Notes under the pieces: generated by a model
Database searches by the model: none
What the model was told of the DNA's origin: nothing
The model's input: only the letters and a program-made list of their open reading frames with translations
Made by a program: the position numbers and the translations under genes
Shown: piece after piece, positions 1 to 7,157 of the stretch
Position numbering within the stretch: the stretch's first letter is position 1
Layout of the letters: each line of letters starts with the position of its first letter
Assembly (NCBI GenBank): GCA_002419215.1
Contig: DIFQ01000121.1
Span: forward strand, 1 to 14,802
Source of the DNA: Syntrophaceae bacterium UBA5744
GTDB taxonomy: Bacteria; Desulfobacterota; Syntrophia; Syntrophales; UBA2192
Length of the DNA: 14,802 nucleotides
Direction: 5' to 3'

Positions 1-1810
1 GCGTGAGGCGAAAGACATCGCGCAGGGGCCCCGCAAGCCCGCAGGCCGCCACACCGGCCCCTCTCCGGGCGGCACGAACCGCGCCTGCAACGAGCGCCCC
101 CGCCCCCTCCGAGTCCATGTGAAGAAGGCCGGAGAGATTCAAGAGGATCCTCTTCGATTTGCCGATGCCCTCTTCGAGGGCCCGCGCGAGGGCCTCTTCG
201 CAGGCCCCGTCGAGGACGCCCCGGATATCCAGGACCGGAACTTCCCCGCCGGCCACCCGGGATTCGATGACGCAGGCTCTCCGATCAGCAGGCAGGGCCT
301 CGGGGGAAAAGGCCGGCGCCGGAACCGTGTGCGCCTCCGCCAGGCGCTCCCGCGCCAGATGCAGCCGGTTTGCGTAGCCGGGGAGCAGGTGCAGGGCAAG
401 GCTCACGAAGGGGTTGCCCGCCATCCGGTCGAGGAAGGCAAGCTGGCTTGCGCGCCCCACGAGCGCCTGGGCATAGGTCGGGTAGGCATGGGTCACGGCC
501 TGGATGGCGTGCAGGGGCTTCTTCATGGCCCGGATGAGCGCCGCCTCGTGGATGACCTCCGCCGCGGACTCGCCCAGGATGTGGGCGCCGACGATGCGTC
601 CGCGGCCGTCGCACAGAAACTTGGCCATCCCGGTCCCCGTCCCGTCGATGAGCGCGCGGCGCATGGTCCCGTAGGGGAAGCGATAGACGCGGAGATCGCG
701 CCCGTGTTTTGCTCGCGCCTCACCTTCCGTGAGGCCCACCCAGGCAAGTGTCGGCTCCGTGAAGATGACGTAGACGTTGTTGCGGTAGTCGACGCTGCGC
801 TTGACGGGCAGGCAGGCGTTGGTTGCCGCCGCGATCCCCTGGGTCTCGGCGGTGGTGGCCAGCTGGTAGGGCCCGGCGATGTCGCCGCAGGCATAGATGT
901 GTGAGGCGGAGGTACGGAGCCACCTGTCGACGACGATGCCCCGGGCATTGTACTCGACGCCCGCCTTCTCGAGGCAGAGCCCCTCCAGGTCCGGTTTTCT
1001 CCCCACGGCGACGAGCACCCTCTCCGCGTGGATCTCCTCCTGCGCCACGCCCTGGCGCTCAACCGTGAGGGCGGCCCTGCCCTGCCTGTCGGCGAGTGCC
1101 ACCGCCTTCGTCCCGGACAACAGGCGGATACCCTCGGAGCGCAACGCCTCGAGCAGATGGTCGACCACCTCGCCGTCGGCCATCGGCAGAAGGCGCGGGG
1201 CCATCTCGACGACCGTCGTCTCCACCCCGAGCCGCCCGAAGGCGGAGGCATACTCGAGGCCGTCCACGCCTCCGCCCAGGATGATGAGCGATCGGGGCAG
1301 GTCGTCGAGCTTGTAAAGGGATTCGTTGGTGAGATAGTCGATGCCGGCAAGCCCGGGAATCTCCGGGACGAAGGGGGACGTGCCCGCGGCGATGATGAAC
1401 TTCCGGGCGGAAAGAAACTCTCCGCCTGCCTGGATGCGGTGCGCATCGACGAAGGCCGCCGGGGCCGATATCATCCGGATGCCGATTTGCTCGAAGGTCT
1501 CCGGGAGGTCCTTTTCGTAGGCCGTCCGGACGATGCCCCGGATGTGGGCCATGACCCGGGTACGGTCCAGGCCGCCATCGGGCAGGGTCAGAAGGCCGAG
1601 GCGCTCCAGGTGCGCCATGTCGCGGCTTACGTGGCCGAGCCGGATCAGGGCCTTGCTCGGGATGCAGGTCAAGTTGGTGCAGTTGCCGCCTACCCTCGAT
1701 TTCTCGACGACGGCCACGCGCTTTCCCAGGCTCACGGCCGTCACGGCGGAAACCATCCCGGCGATGCCTGCGCCGATGACGATCAGGTCGTAGTCGTAAC
1801 CCCTCTTCAT
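1..1810 (-). CDS. FAD-dependent disulfide oxidoreductase fused to a STAS domain (C-terminus beyond window)
   Basis: Reading from the ATG at 1810, 603 codons stay open to the window edge. Residues 1-470 form a class I flavoprotein disulfide reductase: Rossmann motif GAGIAG (13-18), redox pair in GGNCTNLTCIPSKAL (Cys44, Cys49), NAD-binding GGGVDG (179-184) and FAD-binding YACGDIAG (306-313). The dimerisation-domain dyad that dihydrolipoamide dehydrogenase carries as HxHPTxxE reads HAYPTYAQ (441-448), so Tyr443 and Gln448 replace the catalytic His and Glu. It is therefore closer to mercuric-reductase-like relatives of unknown substrate than to true Lpd. After a helical linker, about 520-603 is a STAS/anti-anti-sigma-like domain, with LNLSGLLHMDSEGAGAL at the phosphorylation loop (D566-S567-E568-G569). 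The presumed SD GGGAG is very close to the ATG. The reductase call is firm; the STAS call is probable; the function of the fusion is unknown. Confidence 0.9.
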   Translation of the reverse strand, partial: MKRGYDYDLIVIGAGIAGMVSAVTAVSLGKRVAVVEKSRVGGNCTNLTCIPSKALIRLGHVSRDMAHLERLGLLTLPDGGLDRTRVMAHIRGIVRTAYEKDLPETFEQIGIRMISAPAAFVDAHRIQAGGEFLSARKFIIAAGTSPFVPEIPGLAGIDYLTNESLYKLDDLPRSLIILGGGVDGLEYASAFGRLGVETTVVEMAPRLLPMADGEVVDHLLEALRSEGIRLLSGTKAVALADRQGRAALTVERQGVAQEEIHAERVLVAVGRKPDLEGLCLEKAGVEYNARGIVVDRWLRTSASHIYACGDIAGPYQLATTAETQGIAAATNACLPVKRSVDYRNNVYVIFTEPTLAWVGLTEGEARAKHGRDLRVYRFPYGTMRRALIDGTGTGMAKFLCDGRGRIVGAHILGESAAEVIHEAALIRAMKKPLHAIQAVTHAYPTYAQALVGRASQLAFLDRMAGNPFVSLALHLLPGYANRLHLARERLAEAHTVPAPAFSPEALPADRRACVIESRVAGGEVPVLDIRGVLDGACEEALARALEEGIGKSKRILLNLSGLLHMDSEGAGALVAGAVRAARRGAGVAACGLAGPLRDVFRLT

Positions 1811-1878
1811 GGCTCCCTTCGCCTTCTCTCCAGTACAGACGGATTATTGACGATCGGGCAGATGAAAGCAAACGGAAA

Positions 1879-1904
1879 GGGGCCGGCCCGATGAAGGCCG
1901 CCCC
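1879..1904 (-). terminator. GC-rich hairpin after the rhodanese gene
   Basis: GGGG and CCGGCC pair with GGCCG and CCCC around the loop cgatgaa, with one bulged C. On the minus strand the hairpin lies 57 bp after the rhodanese stop and is followed by a T-rich tract (tttccgtttgcttt), so it could separate that gene from the oxidoreductase. On the plus strand it is followed by five T, but no plus-strand gene ends here. Confidence 0.55.
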
Positions 1905-1961
1905 CTTTTTCAACTGCATGCCCGCTGACGTCTTCTTGCCGGCAGCCTTTAAAATTTCTTC

Positions 1962-2399
1962 CTACTTCCCGACAACCTTGTACCCTGCCTTCTTCCATGC
2001 CTCGACACCGCCGCCGAGGGCCTTGACGTTGGCATATCCCATTCCCAGGTATTTTTCTGCCTGACCGGCAGAAGTGCGCTCGTCGGGTCAGGCGCAATAA
2101 AAGATGATGGGCTGGTCCTTTTTCAGCCCTGCCAGCCTGGTTTCAAATTCTTTCAGAAAGATCGCCCCTTCCAGCATGATCGTGCTGCACGTTTTCTCAT
2201 TCGCGTAAGCACAAACCAGAAGGGCCTGACCCGATTTAACCAGCGGATGAGCATCCTGCGGAGAAATCCGGGTGACTTCCATCTTTGCGCCTTTCGGGCT
2301 TGCCTGTTGCGCCATCGTCGCGCAGGCTGCCAGGAAGAGAAGCCCCGTGATCCATGCCGCCGCACACAAGACATTTCTGTTTTCTTTTAATCGAAGCAT
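1962..2399 (-). CDS. Exported rhodanese-like lipoprotein, predicted selenoprotein (TGA at codon 104 read as Sec)
   Basis: This is a single-domain rhodanese, 145 residues if the TGA at 2088-2090 is read as selenocysteine and 103 if it stops. The N-terminus is a lipoprotein signal with lipobox LAAC (Cys26), so the protein should sit on a membrane facing the periplasm. The rhodanese strands end in PIIFYCA-U-PDERTSAGQA. Relatives with the active loop YC(A/S)CPNE...SA have the catalytic Cys exactly where the TGA lies. Reading continues with a normal rhodanese end (KYLGMGYANVKALGGGVEAW) to a TAG at 1962-1964. A hairpin 14 nt after the TGA resembles a bacterial SECIS. The SD GGAGG lies 7 nt before the ATG. 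A Sec residue would act as the sulfur-accepting nucleophile. The alternative is a recent nonsense mutation; the exact catalytic position and the hairpin argue against it. Confidence 0.85.
2055..2073 (-). promoter_or_regulatory. Candidate bacterial SECIS hairpin
   Basis: In mRNA sense, UGA is followed by 14 nt and then a perfect 7-bp stem, UUCUGCC pairing with GGCAGAA, with a 5-nt loop GGUCA. The apical loop starts 21 nt after the UGA. Bacterial SECIS elements lie just downstream of the UGA and carry a G at the start of the loop. The E. coli fdhF loop, from memory, contains GGUC at a very similar distance. The hairpin lies within the coding sequence of the rhodanese C-terminal half. Confidence 0.75.
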
Positions 2400-2584
2400 C
2401 TCGAGCCCTCCTTTCTTGCCTGCCAGTATATATCTTACCGAAACAGAAGGCCATTGTTTTGGTCCTCCGCCCTGGAACGCTCAGGGGGCATCCTTCCGGC
2501 AGGCGGAATTTTAAAGTATTTCCCATCTTTTTCGATCTTAATAAGAGGAGGGGAAGAAATCCATCGTCCCCGCCGTCAACGGTC

Positions 2585-3250
2585 ATGAACATCGCTCCCG
2601 GCTCCAACGTAGAGCTCATCCTCGAGATGGATGTGCTCAGAGAGAAGATCGACGTCCGCAGGGCGATCGTCCACGACATCGAGGGGGACCGCTACATCCT
2701 CTCCCAGACGACCCCTCCCGTCCGGCCCTCCGATCTCGGCAGAGACGCCCGGGTGACCCGCCTGACCCGCAAGGGCGATCAGCTTCACCGCCGGGGCTTT
2801 TCCGGAAAGCTCGAAGAGATCATCCGCGAGTACCCGCTGAACGGGTCCAAGACGGTCCTGGCCCTCTGCATCCGCAAGACGTCCCCCTTCGAGACCTACA
2901 ACCTCAGGATGCACTACCGCGTGAGGCCCGGCTCGGAGTGGTCGACGCGCATCGAGGTCGACTCCCGGGCGGTCAACCTGATCGACATCTCCATCGGCGG
3001 GGCCCTCTTCAGCCACGGCACCGAAAAACCCTTGGAGTACAACCGCGCCGTCGAAGTGACCTACACGGGAAGCGACGGGACGCGGCACCTCATCCCGGCC
3101 GTAGTCCGCAGGGTCTGGACGCCCCACGATGCGCGCTGCAGCGGCATCGAGTTCGTCGCCGTCCGGTTCACGCACCTGGACAGGGAGCTGGAGAGGGAGC
3201 TGGCGCGCGAGATCATGGAGATCCAGAGGGGGTCCCTTTACAAAGTCTGA
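2585..3250 (+). CDS. PilZ-domain protein, probable c-di-GMP receptor (YcgR-like layout)
   Basis: A 221-residue soluble protein with no signal peptide or membrane segment. The N-terminal half (about 5-100) is a beta-rich YcgR-N/PilZN-like domain (VELILEMD, IEGDRYILSQ). The C-terminal half is a PilZ barrel with both parts of the c-di-GMP signature: RxxxR at Arg108-Arg112 (RMHYR) and DxSxxG at 134-139 (DISIGG). It should therefore bind c-di-GMP and pass the signal to an unknown partner such as motility or polymer export. The frame is open further upstream, but the first Met that begins the domain is at 2585. A good SD-like GAGGAGGGG lies about 34 nt before it, too far for normal use, so the start is slightly uncertain. 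The gene diverges from the rhodanese gene with 185 bp between their starts. Confidence 0.88.
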   Translation: MNIAPGSNVELILEMDVLREKIDVRRAIVHDIEGDRYILSQTTPPVRPSDLGRDARVTRLTRKGDQLHRRGFSGKLEEIIREYPLNGSKTVLALCIRKTSPFETYNLRMHYRVRPGSEWSTRIEVDSRAVNLIDISIGGALFSHGTEKPLEYNRAVEVTYTGSDGTRHLIPAVVRRVWTPHDARCSGIEFVAVRFTHLDRELERELAREIMEIQRGSLYKV

Positions 3251-3794
3251 CAGAAGGACTATAAGCAACAGGGTGCCGGGCAGACGTCATCGGCTTTGCG
3301 TTGCCAATGCCTCGGAAGACACAGCACAAAGGAAGGTCATTGCGAGCCGAGCTCTGAAACCTATTCCATTCAGGCCCCCTCTCCCTTGAGGGGAGAGGGT
3401 CGGGGTGAGGGTGAATGCCTCTCCTTCCTCTTGTTGGAGAGGGTTGGGGTGAGGGTGGATAAGGTACGAAGAACAGTCCCCCTCACCTCAATCCTCTCCC
3501 CCGGAGGGGCGAGGAAGATTAAGGTATTGGTTATTTACAGGCGTGGCAATCGACGACACAGGATTCTGTAACGAAGATTGCTTCACTCCGCTCGCAATGA
3601 CTCATTTTACTATTTCCCGGTTTATTCTTCATCGAGAACCCCATCTTTGGACGGGGTCCGTGGCTCGCAAGAAATAGCGCCCTCGACTCCCCTCCCTTGA
3701 CGGGAGGGGACAAAGGGGAGGGTGAATCATATTCAGTCCCCCTCACCCCTGCCCTCTCCCGCAGCGGGGAGAGGGGGCAATGCAGGAGGGCTTC
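3251..3794. repeat. Cluster of GC-rich palindromic repeats in a 544-bp gap
   Basis: There is no credible gene here. Related hairpin units occur at 3375-3413 (CCCTCTCCC ttga GGGGAGAGGG followed by tcggggtgagggtg), 3434-3457 (ggagagggttggggtgagggtg), 3478-3514 (inverted copy), 3689-3723, and 3738-3777 (inverted copy, stem CCCTCTCCC/GGGGAGAGGG). A second family appears as inverted partial copies: TCATTGCGAGC at 3337-3347 and GCTCGCAATGA at 3591-3601. These are typical dispersed REP-like repeats. The last hairpin ends just before the SD of the next gene and could affect its transcript. Confidence 0.75.
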
Positions 3795-4217
3795 ATGAAA
3801 CGAACCATCTTCTTTGCTCTGTCCATCGTATTGCTGTTCGCCGCATCCGCGCAGGCTGCGCAGGATTTCGCCTGGGTCAATGACTTCAACATCCAAGCCC
3901 AGGCGGACCCCTCGGGCTTCCGGGCAAGGCTTGCGACCCGCTTCCGCATAGGCGATGCGCAGATCTCGGCCGTGATCGGCAACGTGTCGAGCCCGGCCGA
4001 TGCCTACATCGTGTTCCGCCTCGGGGAGATGTCGCACCGGCCGACCGACCAGGTACTGAGGGAGTACAAATCCTCGAAGGGCAAGGGCTGGGGAGTCATC
4101 GCCAAGAGCCTGGGTATCAAGCCGGGCTCGAAGGAGTTCCACGAACTGAAGCGAAGCCAGGACCTCTACAACGGACAGGGCAGCAAAGGCAAGGGGAAGG
4201 GAAAAGGCAAACATTAA
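3795..4217 (+). CDS. Small secreted protein of unknown function with Gly-Lys tail
   Basis: A 140-residue protein. Residues 1-22 are a classical signal peptide (MKRTIFFALSIVLLFAASAQA) ending in AQA, so the mature chain is periplasmic or extracellular. The mature part is mixed alpha/beta with a conserved-looking stretch GWGVIAKSLGIKPGSKEFHELKR (about 101-123). The end is GSKGKGKGKGKH, highly basic and probably disordered. An in-frame ATG 15 nt upstream would place MQEGF before the signal; the start at 3795 is preferred because AGGAGGG lies 4-5 nt before it and the signal begins at once. The metacaspase gene follows after 89 bp on the same strand. I do not recognise the family. The Lys-rich tail could be a target for a Lys/Arg-specific protease, which is speculation. 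Confidence 0.75.
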   Translation: MKRTIFFALSIVLLFAASAQAAQDFAWVNDFNIQAQADPSGFRARLATRFRIGDAQISAVIGNVSSPADAYIVFRLGEMSHRPTDQVLREYKSSKGKGWGVIAKSLGIKPGSKEFHELKRSQDLYNGQGSKGKGKGKGKH

Positions 4218-4306
4218 TAGAGCTCTCAACAAAGACCACAACGATAAATGGAAGTGCGCGTACTATTACAAGAGTCTTTACGAAAAACACGAAAGGAGGC
4301 GTCGTC

Positions 4307-5140
4307 ATGGCCAAGGGGTATGCGTTGACTATAGGGCTGAATTCGGTGAGTCCGAGCCACTATGACGGATGGTCCGGTGAACTGCTTGCCTGTGAAGCCG
4401 ATGCAAAAGACATGGCGGAAATTGCCAAGTCCAGGGGATTCTCCGTGAAGACTCTCCTCACGCGGTCGGCAACCAGGAAGAACGTCATCAAAGAACTGTC
4501 AAAAGCCGCCACGACTCTCAAGTCGGCCGACATTTTCATGCTCTCGTACTCCGGTCATGGGGGCCAGGTACCCGACAGGAACAAGGACGAGGACGACTAC
4601 CAGGACGAGACCTGGTGCCTCTATGACGGCGAACTGATCGATGACGAGATCTACAAACTGCTCGGCAGGTTCGCCTCGGGAGTTCGAATCCTGGTCTTCT
4701 CCGACAGTTGCCACAGCGGCACCGTCACGAAGGCGGCGTTTTACCAGGGAACAATCGCCACCCGGTCGTCTGCTGTCAGCCCCGAGCCGGTTCGATACCG
4801 ATTCATGCCTCCGGAGGTTGCACTCCGCACCTACCGCAAAAACAAAAAGTTTTATGACAGCCTGCAGAAAGACCCGGCCCTGCAAAAGGCTGAAGATTCG
4901 GTGAAAGCCTCCGTACTTCTCATTTCAGGCTGCCAGGACAACCAGTATTCCTCCGACGGCACGTTCAACGGTCTTTTCACCGGAACGCTCCTGCAGGTCT
5001 GGAACGATGGCAAATCAAGTACCTACCGGAAATTCTACAAGGCCATCGCGAAACGCATGCCCCCGGAGCAGACACCGAATTATTACTGGGTCGGAACGCC
5101 CAGCAAGAAGTTTGAAAAGCAAAAACCGTTCACGATTTGA
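4307..5140 (+). CDS. Caspase-fold peptidase C14, metacaspase-like
   Basis: A 277-residue cysteine peptidase of clan CD. The catalytic dyad is clear: His84 in MLSYSGHGGQ and Cys135 in VFSDSCHSGTV. The first strand is YALTIGLNSV, followed by LLACEADAKDMAEIAKSRGF, as in bacterial metacaspases. The acidic stretch DEDDYQDETWCLYDGELIDDEI (94-115) matches the metacaspase segment between His and Cys. After Cys135, a longer region ends in a small subunit with LLISGCQDNQYSSDGTFNGLFTGTLL. Metacaspases cleave after Lys or Arg, often with Ca2+; neither point can be tested here. No signal peptide or membrane segment is seen, so it should be cytoplasmic unless exported unconventionally. SD GGAGG lies 7 nt before the ATG. 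Confidence 0.93.
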   Translation: MAKGYALTIGLNSVSPSHYDGWSGELLACEADAKDMAEIAKSRGFSVKTLLTRSATRKNVIKELSKAATTLKSADIFMLSYSGHGGQVPDRNKDEDDYQDETWCLYDGELIDDEIYKLLGRFASGVRILVFSDSCHSGTVTKAAFYQGTIATRSSAVSPEPVRYRFMPPEVALRTYRKNKKFYDSLQKDPALQKAEDSVKASVLLISGCQDNQYSSDGTFNGLFTGTLLQVWNDGKSSTYRKFYKAIAKRMPPEQTPNYYWVGTPSKKFEKQKPFTI

Positions 5141-5905
5141 CGTGCATCGCAACAGGTTGCCAATGTGTACCCGGCGTAAGGACTGGAGTATCAATCGTTC
5201 TTCCATCCATCCTTCATCCACATTTTCTCAATAAAAAAATATAGTTGCATAGTTGCGCGATTTCCGTTACACATTTAACTAATGCAACCACATCTCCCTA
5301 TGAGCCGAATATTTTTCACCATCTCCCCCTAGTCTCTCCTCTCGCCCCTTCACGTATCGTGGTCCTTCTTGGTTGGAAACCATAACAGGCTTTCACACCT
5401 TTGCGGAGGCGCCATGAATCTCAAGTTCCTTTCACCCAGGTTTGTCCAATAGACAACCGGCTGACCCGACAGCAGGCCGGGGGATCCGCTCATCAAACAA
5501 TTCACTGGCTTTTCCCATATCAGGAATCGGCCCCAGCGAAGTCCGTTGCGTTGCGCGCCCGCGACCACCTTCTGAAGCAATCAAGTCTCATGTGAAGCTC
5601 CCCGCTCACAGGGCGGGGCTTGCGGGCAAGGAAAGAACCAAACATGATCGCGCGCCCCAATATCTGAGGAAGGGGGGTGTTCACCCTCACCTCTGTCCCG
5701 TTCGGCATGCCCTTCGGCCGACTCAGGGTCGTGAGCTTGTCGAATCGACTCACGGCCCTGAGCATGTCGAAGGGCTCTCCCCTCGAGGGATAGGAGGATT
5801 AAGGAATGGGGTCTTTCACAGGCGCCCCCGGTCATGAAACAGACATAAACAGGCTGATCGTATCGAGGCTATTCTTCACTCATTCATGAAAGCAAGGAGG
5901 ACACC
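5141..5905. other. 765-bp gap: AT-rich stretch plus palindromic repeats, no gene
   Basis: I see no convincing gene. The stretch at about 5225-5330 is unusually AT-rich and carries GTTGCAT and ATGCAAC about 31 bp apart, after the metacaspase stop. The part at 5340-5640 has short open frames in several directions but no recognisable protein. A hairpin at 5595-5621 (AAGC.CCC.GC/GCGGGGCTT, loop about tcacag) looks like the end hairpins of some IS200/IS605 elements, but no transposase remnant can be shown. The section at 5680-5823 is a repeat, listed separately. Confidence 0.6.
5709..5823. repeat. Long imperfect palindrome plus shared repeat tail
   Basis: GCCCTTCG...CTCAGGGTCGTGAG (about 5709-5735) pairs imperfectly with CTCACGGCCCTGAG...CGAAGGGC (about 5749-5775). 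It is followed by CTCTCCCC.CGAGGG, then AGGATTAAGG, then TTTCACAGGCG, ending about 5823. The same order of blocks (CTCTCCCCC.GAGGGG, AAGATTAAGG, TTTACAGGCG) occurs at about 3493-3543, so the two long gaps share a repeat unit. Confidence 0.65.
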
Positions 5906-7090
5906 ATGAGGCGATATCAGATTCTCCGCGTGCTGTTCGCACTCGTGCTGGTATCAGGCATCTGTGCAGGGCCCGCCTGGTCTCAGCAGAAAGCGGACGT
6001 CAGGCAGGGCTCGCTCGAATACTACCAGCAGCGTGAACTGGCCGCACCGCCCGCTGTCAAGGCGCAGCTCCAGATGTTCCGCGACCAGATCCGCGCCCGG
6101 AACTATACCTTTCAAGTGGGTTACACCAACGTCATGGATTACAAGATCGAAGAGATCACGGGCCTGGTGGTCCCGCCGGACCTGAAAGACCGGATCATCA
6201 GGCAGAACGTCGAAGCGGCGAAACGGATGAGTCCGAAGCTCATGTCAGCCGTTTCGGCGGCCTGCTCATCCACGGCGGCCAGCTTCGACTGGCGAAGCCT
6301 GAACAAGGTCACTCCCGTGAAGGATCAGCGGAACTGCGGAAGCTGCTGGGCCTTCGCCACGAACGGCGCCTTCGAAAGCAGCTACTGGATCAGCAACAAC
6401 CTGCCGACTGACAGCGCCGAGCAGGACACGCTCGACTGCAACCCCTCGGGCTACAGCTGCGGCGGAGGGTGGTGGGCCTTCGATTACCTGATCGGCACGG
6501 GCAGCGCGATCGAGATCACCTATCCCTATGTAGCGTTCAAGGGCGCCTGCAGGAGCGTCCCGAGGCCCTACAAGGCCGCTGCCTGGGGGTATGTCGGCAG
6601 CGATCTGATCCCTTCCGTTGCGGCCATCAAACAGGCACTCTGCCAGTATGGCCCCCTCGCCATCTCCGTTGAAGTCACCGGCCCGTTCCACGCTTACACA
6701 AACGGGGTGTTCAATGCCTGCGCCGGGGGATGGGGTGCGTTGACCCAGTATGCCATGGGCGACCTGGTCAAGTCCGCAGCCGGATACATCTATCAGGCAA
6801 CCGCGGCAGGGAGGTCAGGCACCGTTCAGCCCGTATGGCCCCTTCCCAGCGCCGCCGATCGGCACCCCACCGTCACGGACGGCACCGTGACCTGGCAATG
6901 CCTGGACATGGTCAACCATGCCATCACCCTGGTCGGCTGGGATGATGCCAGGGGGGCATGGCTCATCAAGAACTCCTGGAACACCTGGTGGGGCGAGAGC
7001 GGTTACATGTGGATCTCCTACAACTGCAACAACGTCGGCCTGGGTACCGCGTGGGTGCAGTCCGCCCCTCCCGACGAAAACTGCAATTGA
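5906..7090 (+). CDS. Secreted papain-family (C1) cysteine peptidase with an inserted module
   Basis: A 394-residue preproenzyme. Residues 1-26 are a signal peptide (MRRYQILRVLFALVLVSG, cleavage near AWS-QQ), so it acts outside the cytoplasm. About 27-122 is a propeptide without an obvious ERFNIN motif. The catalytic domain starts near SFDWRSLNKVTPVKDQ, with oxyanion Gln141, Cys147 (CGSCWAF), His338 (VNHAITLVGW) and Asn356 (IKNSWNTWWG), all present. Between about 273 and 332 an extra segment interrupts the fold just before His338. It reads GWGALTQYAMGDLVKS, YIYQATAAGRSG and VTDGTVTWQC, resembling a short beta module common in phage structural proteins. Eight or more cysteines allow disulfides. 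SD GGAGG lies 5 nt before the ATG. The Lgt-like gene follows after 67 bp. Confidence 0.93.
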   Translation: MRRYQILRVLFALVLVSGICAGPAWSQQKADVRQGSLEYYQQRELAAPPAVKAQLQMFRDQIRARNYTFQVGYTNVMDYKIEEITGLVVPPDLKDRIIRQNVEAAKRMSPKLMSAVSAACSSTAASFDWRSLNKVTPVKDQRNCGSCWAFATNGAFESSYWISNNLPTDSAEQDTLDCNPSGYSCGGGWWAFDYLIGTGSAIEITYPYVAFKGACRSVPRPYKAAAWGYVGSDLIPSVAAIKQALCQYGPLAISVEVTGPFHAYTNGVFNACAGGWGALTQYAMGDLVKSAAGYIYQATAAGRSGTVQPVWPLPSAADRHPTVTDGTVTWQCLDMVNHAITLVGWDDARGAWLIKNSWNTWWGESGYMWISYNCNNVGLGTAWVQSAPPDENCN

Positions 7091-7157
7091 TCCTGAAGGA
7101 TGGTTCCGGGACAGGGCGTTCGTGCCCTGCCCCTCCGCAGCCAGCAAGCGTCGGCTT

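Noticed and set aside
119..1894. Long plus-strand open frames at 119-904 and 1028-1894
   Set aside because: Both are antisense to the oxidoreductase-STAS gene, which shows clear family motifs on the minus strand.
2088..2399. Rhodanese gene as a 103-residue truncated protein or simple pseudogene
   Set aside because: The frame after the TGA keeps rhodanese sequence to a natural stop, and the TGA is at the catalytic position with a SECIS-like hairpin.
3371..3777. CRISPR-like repeats
   Set aside because: The units vary in length, orientation and spacing and are self-palindromic; there are no regular spacers.
3531..4241. Minus-strand frame ending in ESCVVDCHACK
   Set aside because: It runs through repeats and antisense to the signal-peptide gene at 3795; the Cys cluster is short and unsupported.
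5595..5621. Hairpin like an IS200/IS605 end
   Set aside because: No transposase or TnpB remnant and no second end could be recognised nearby.
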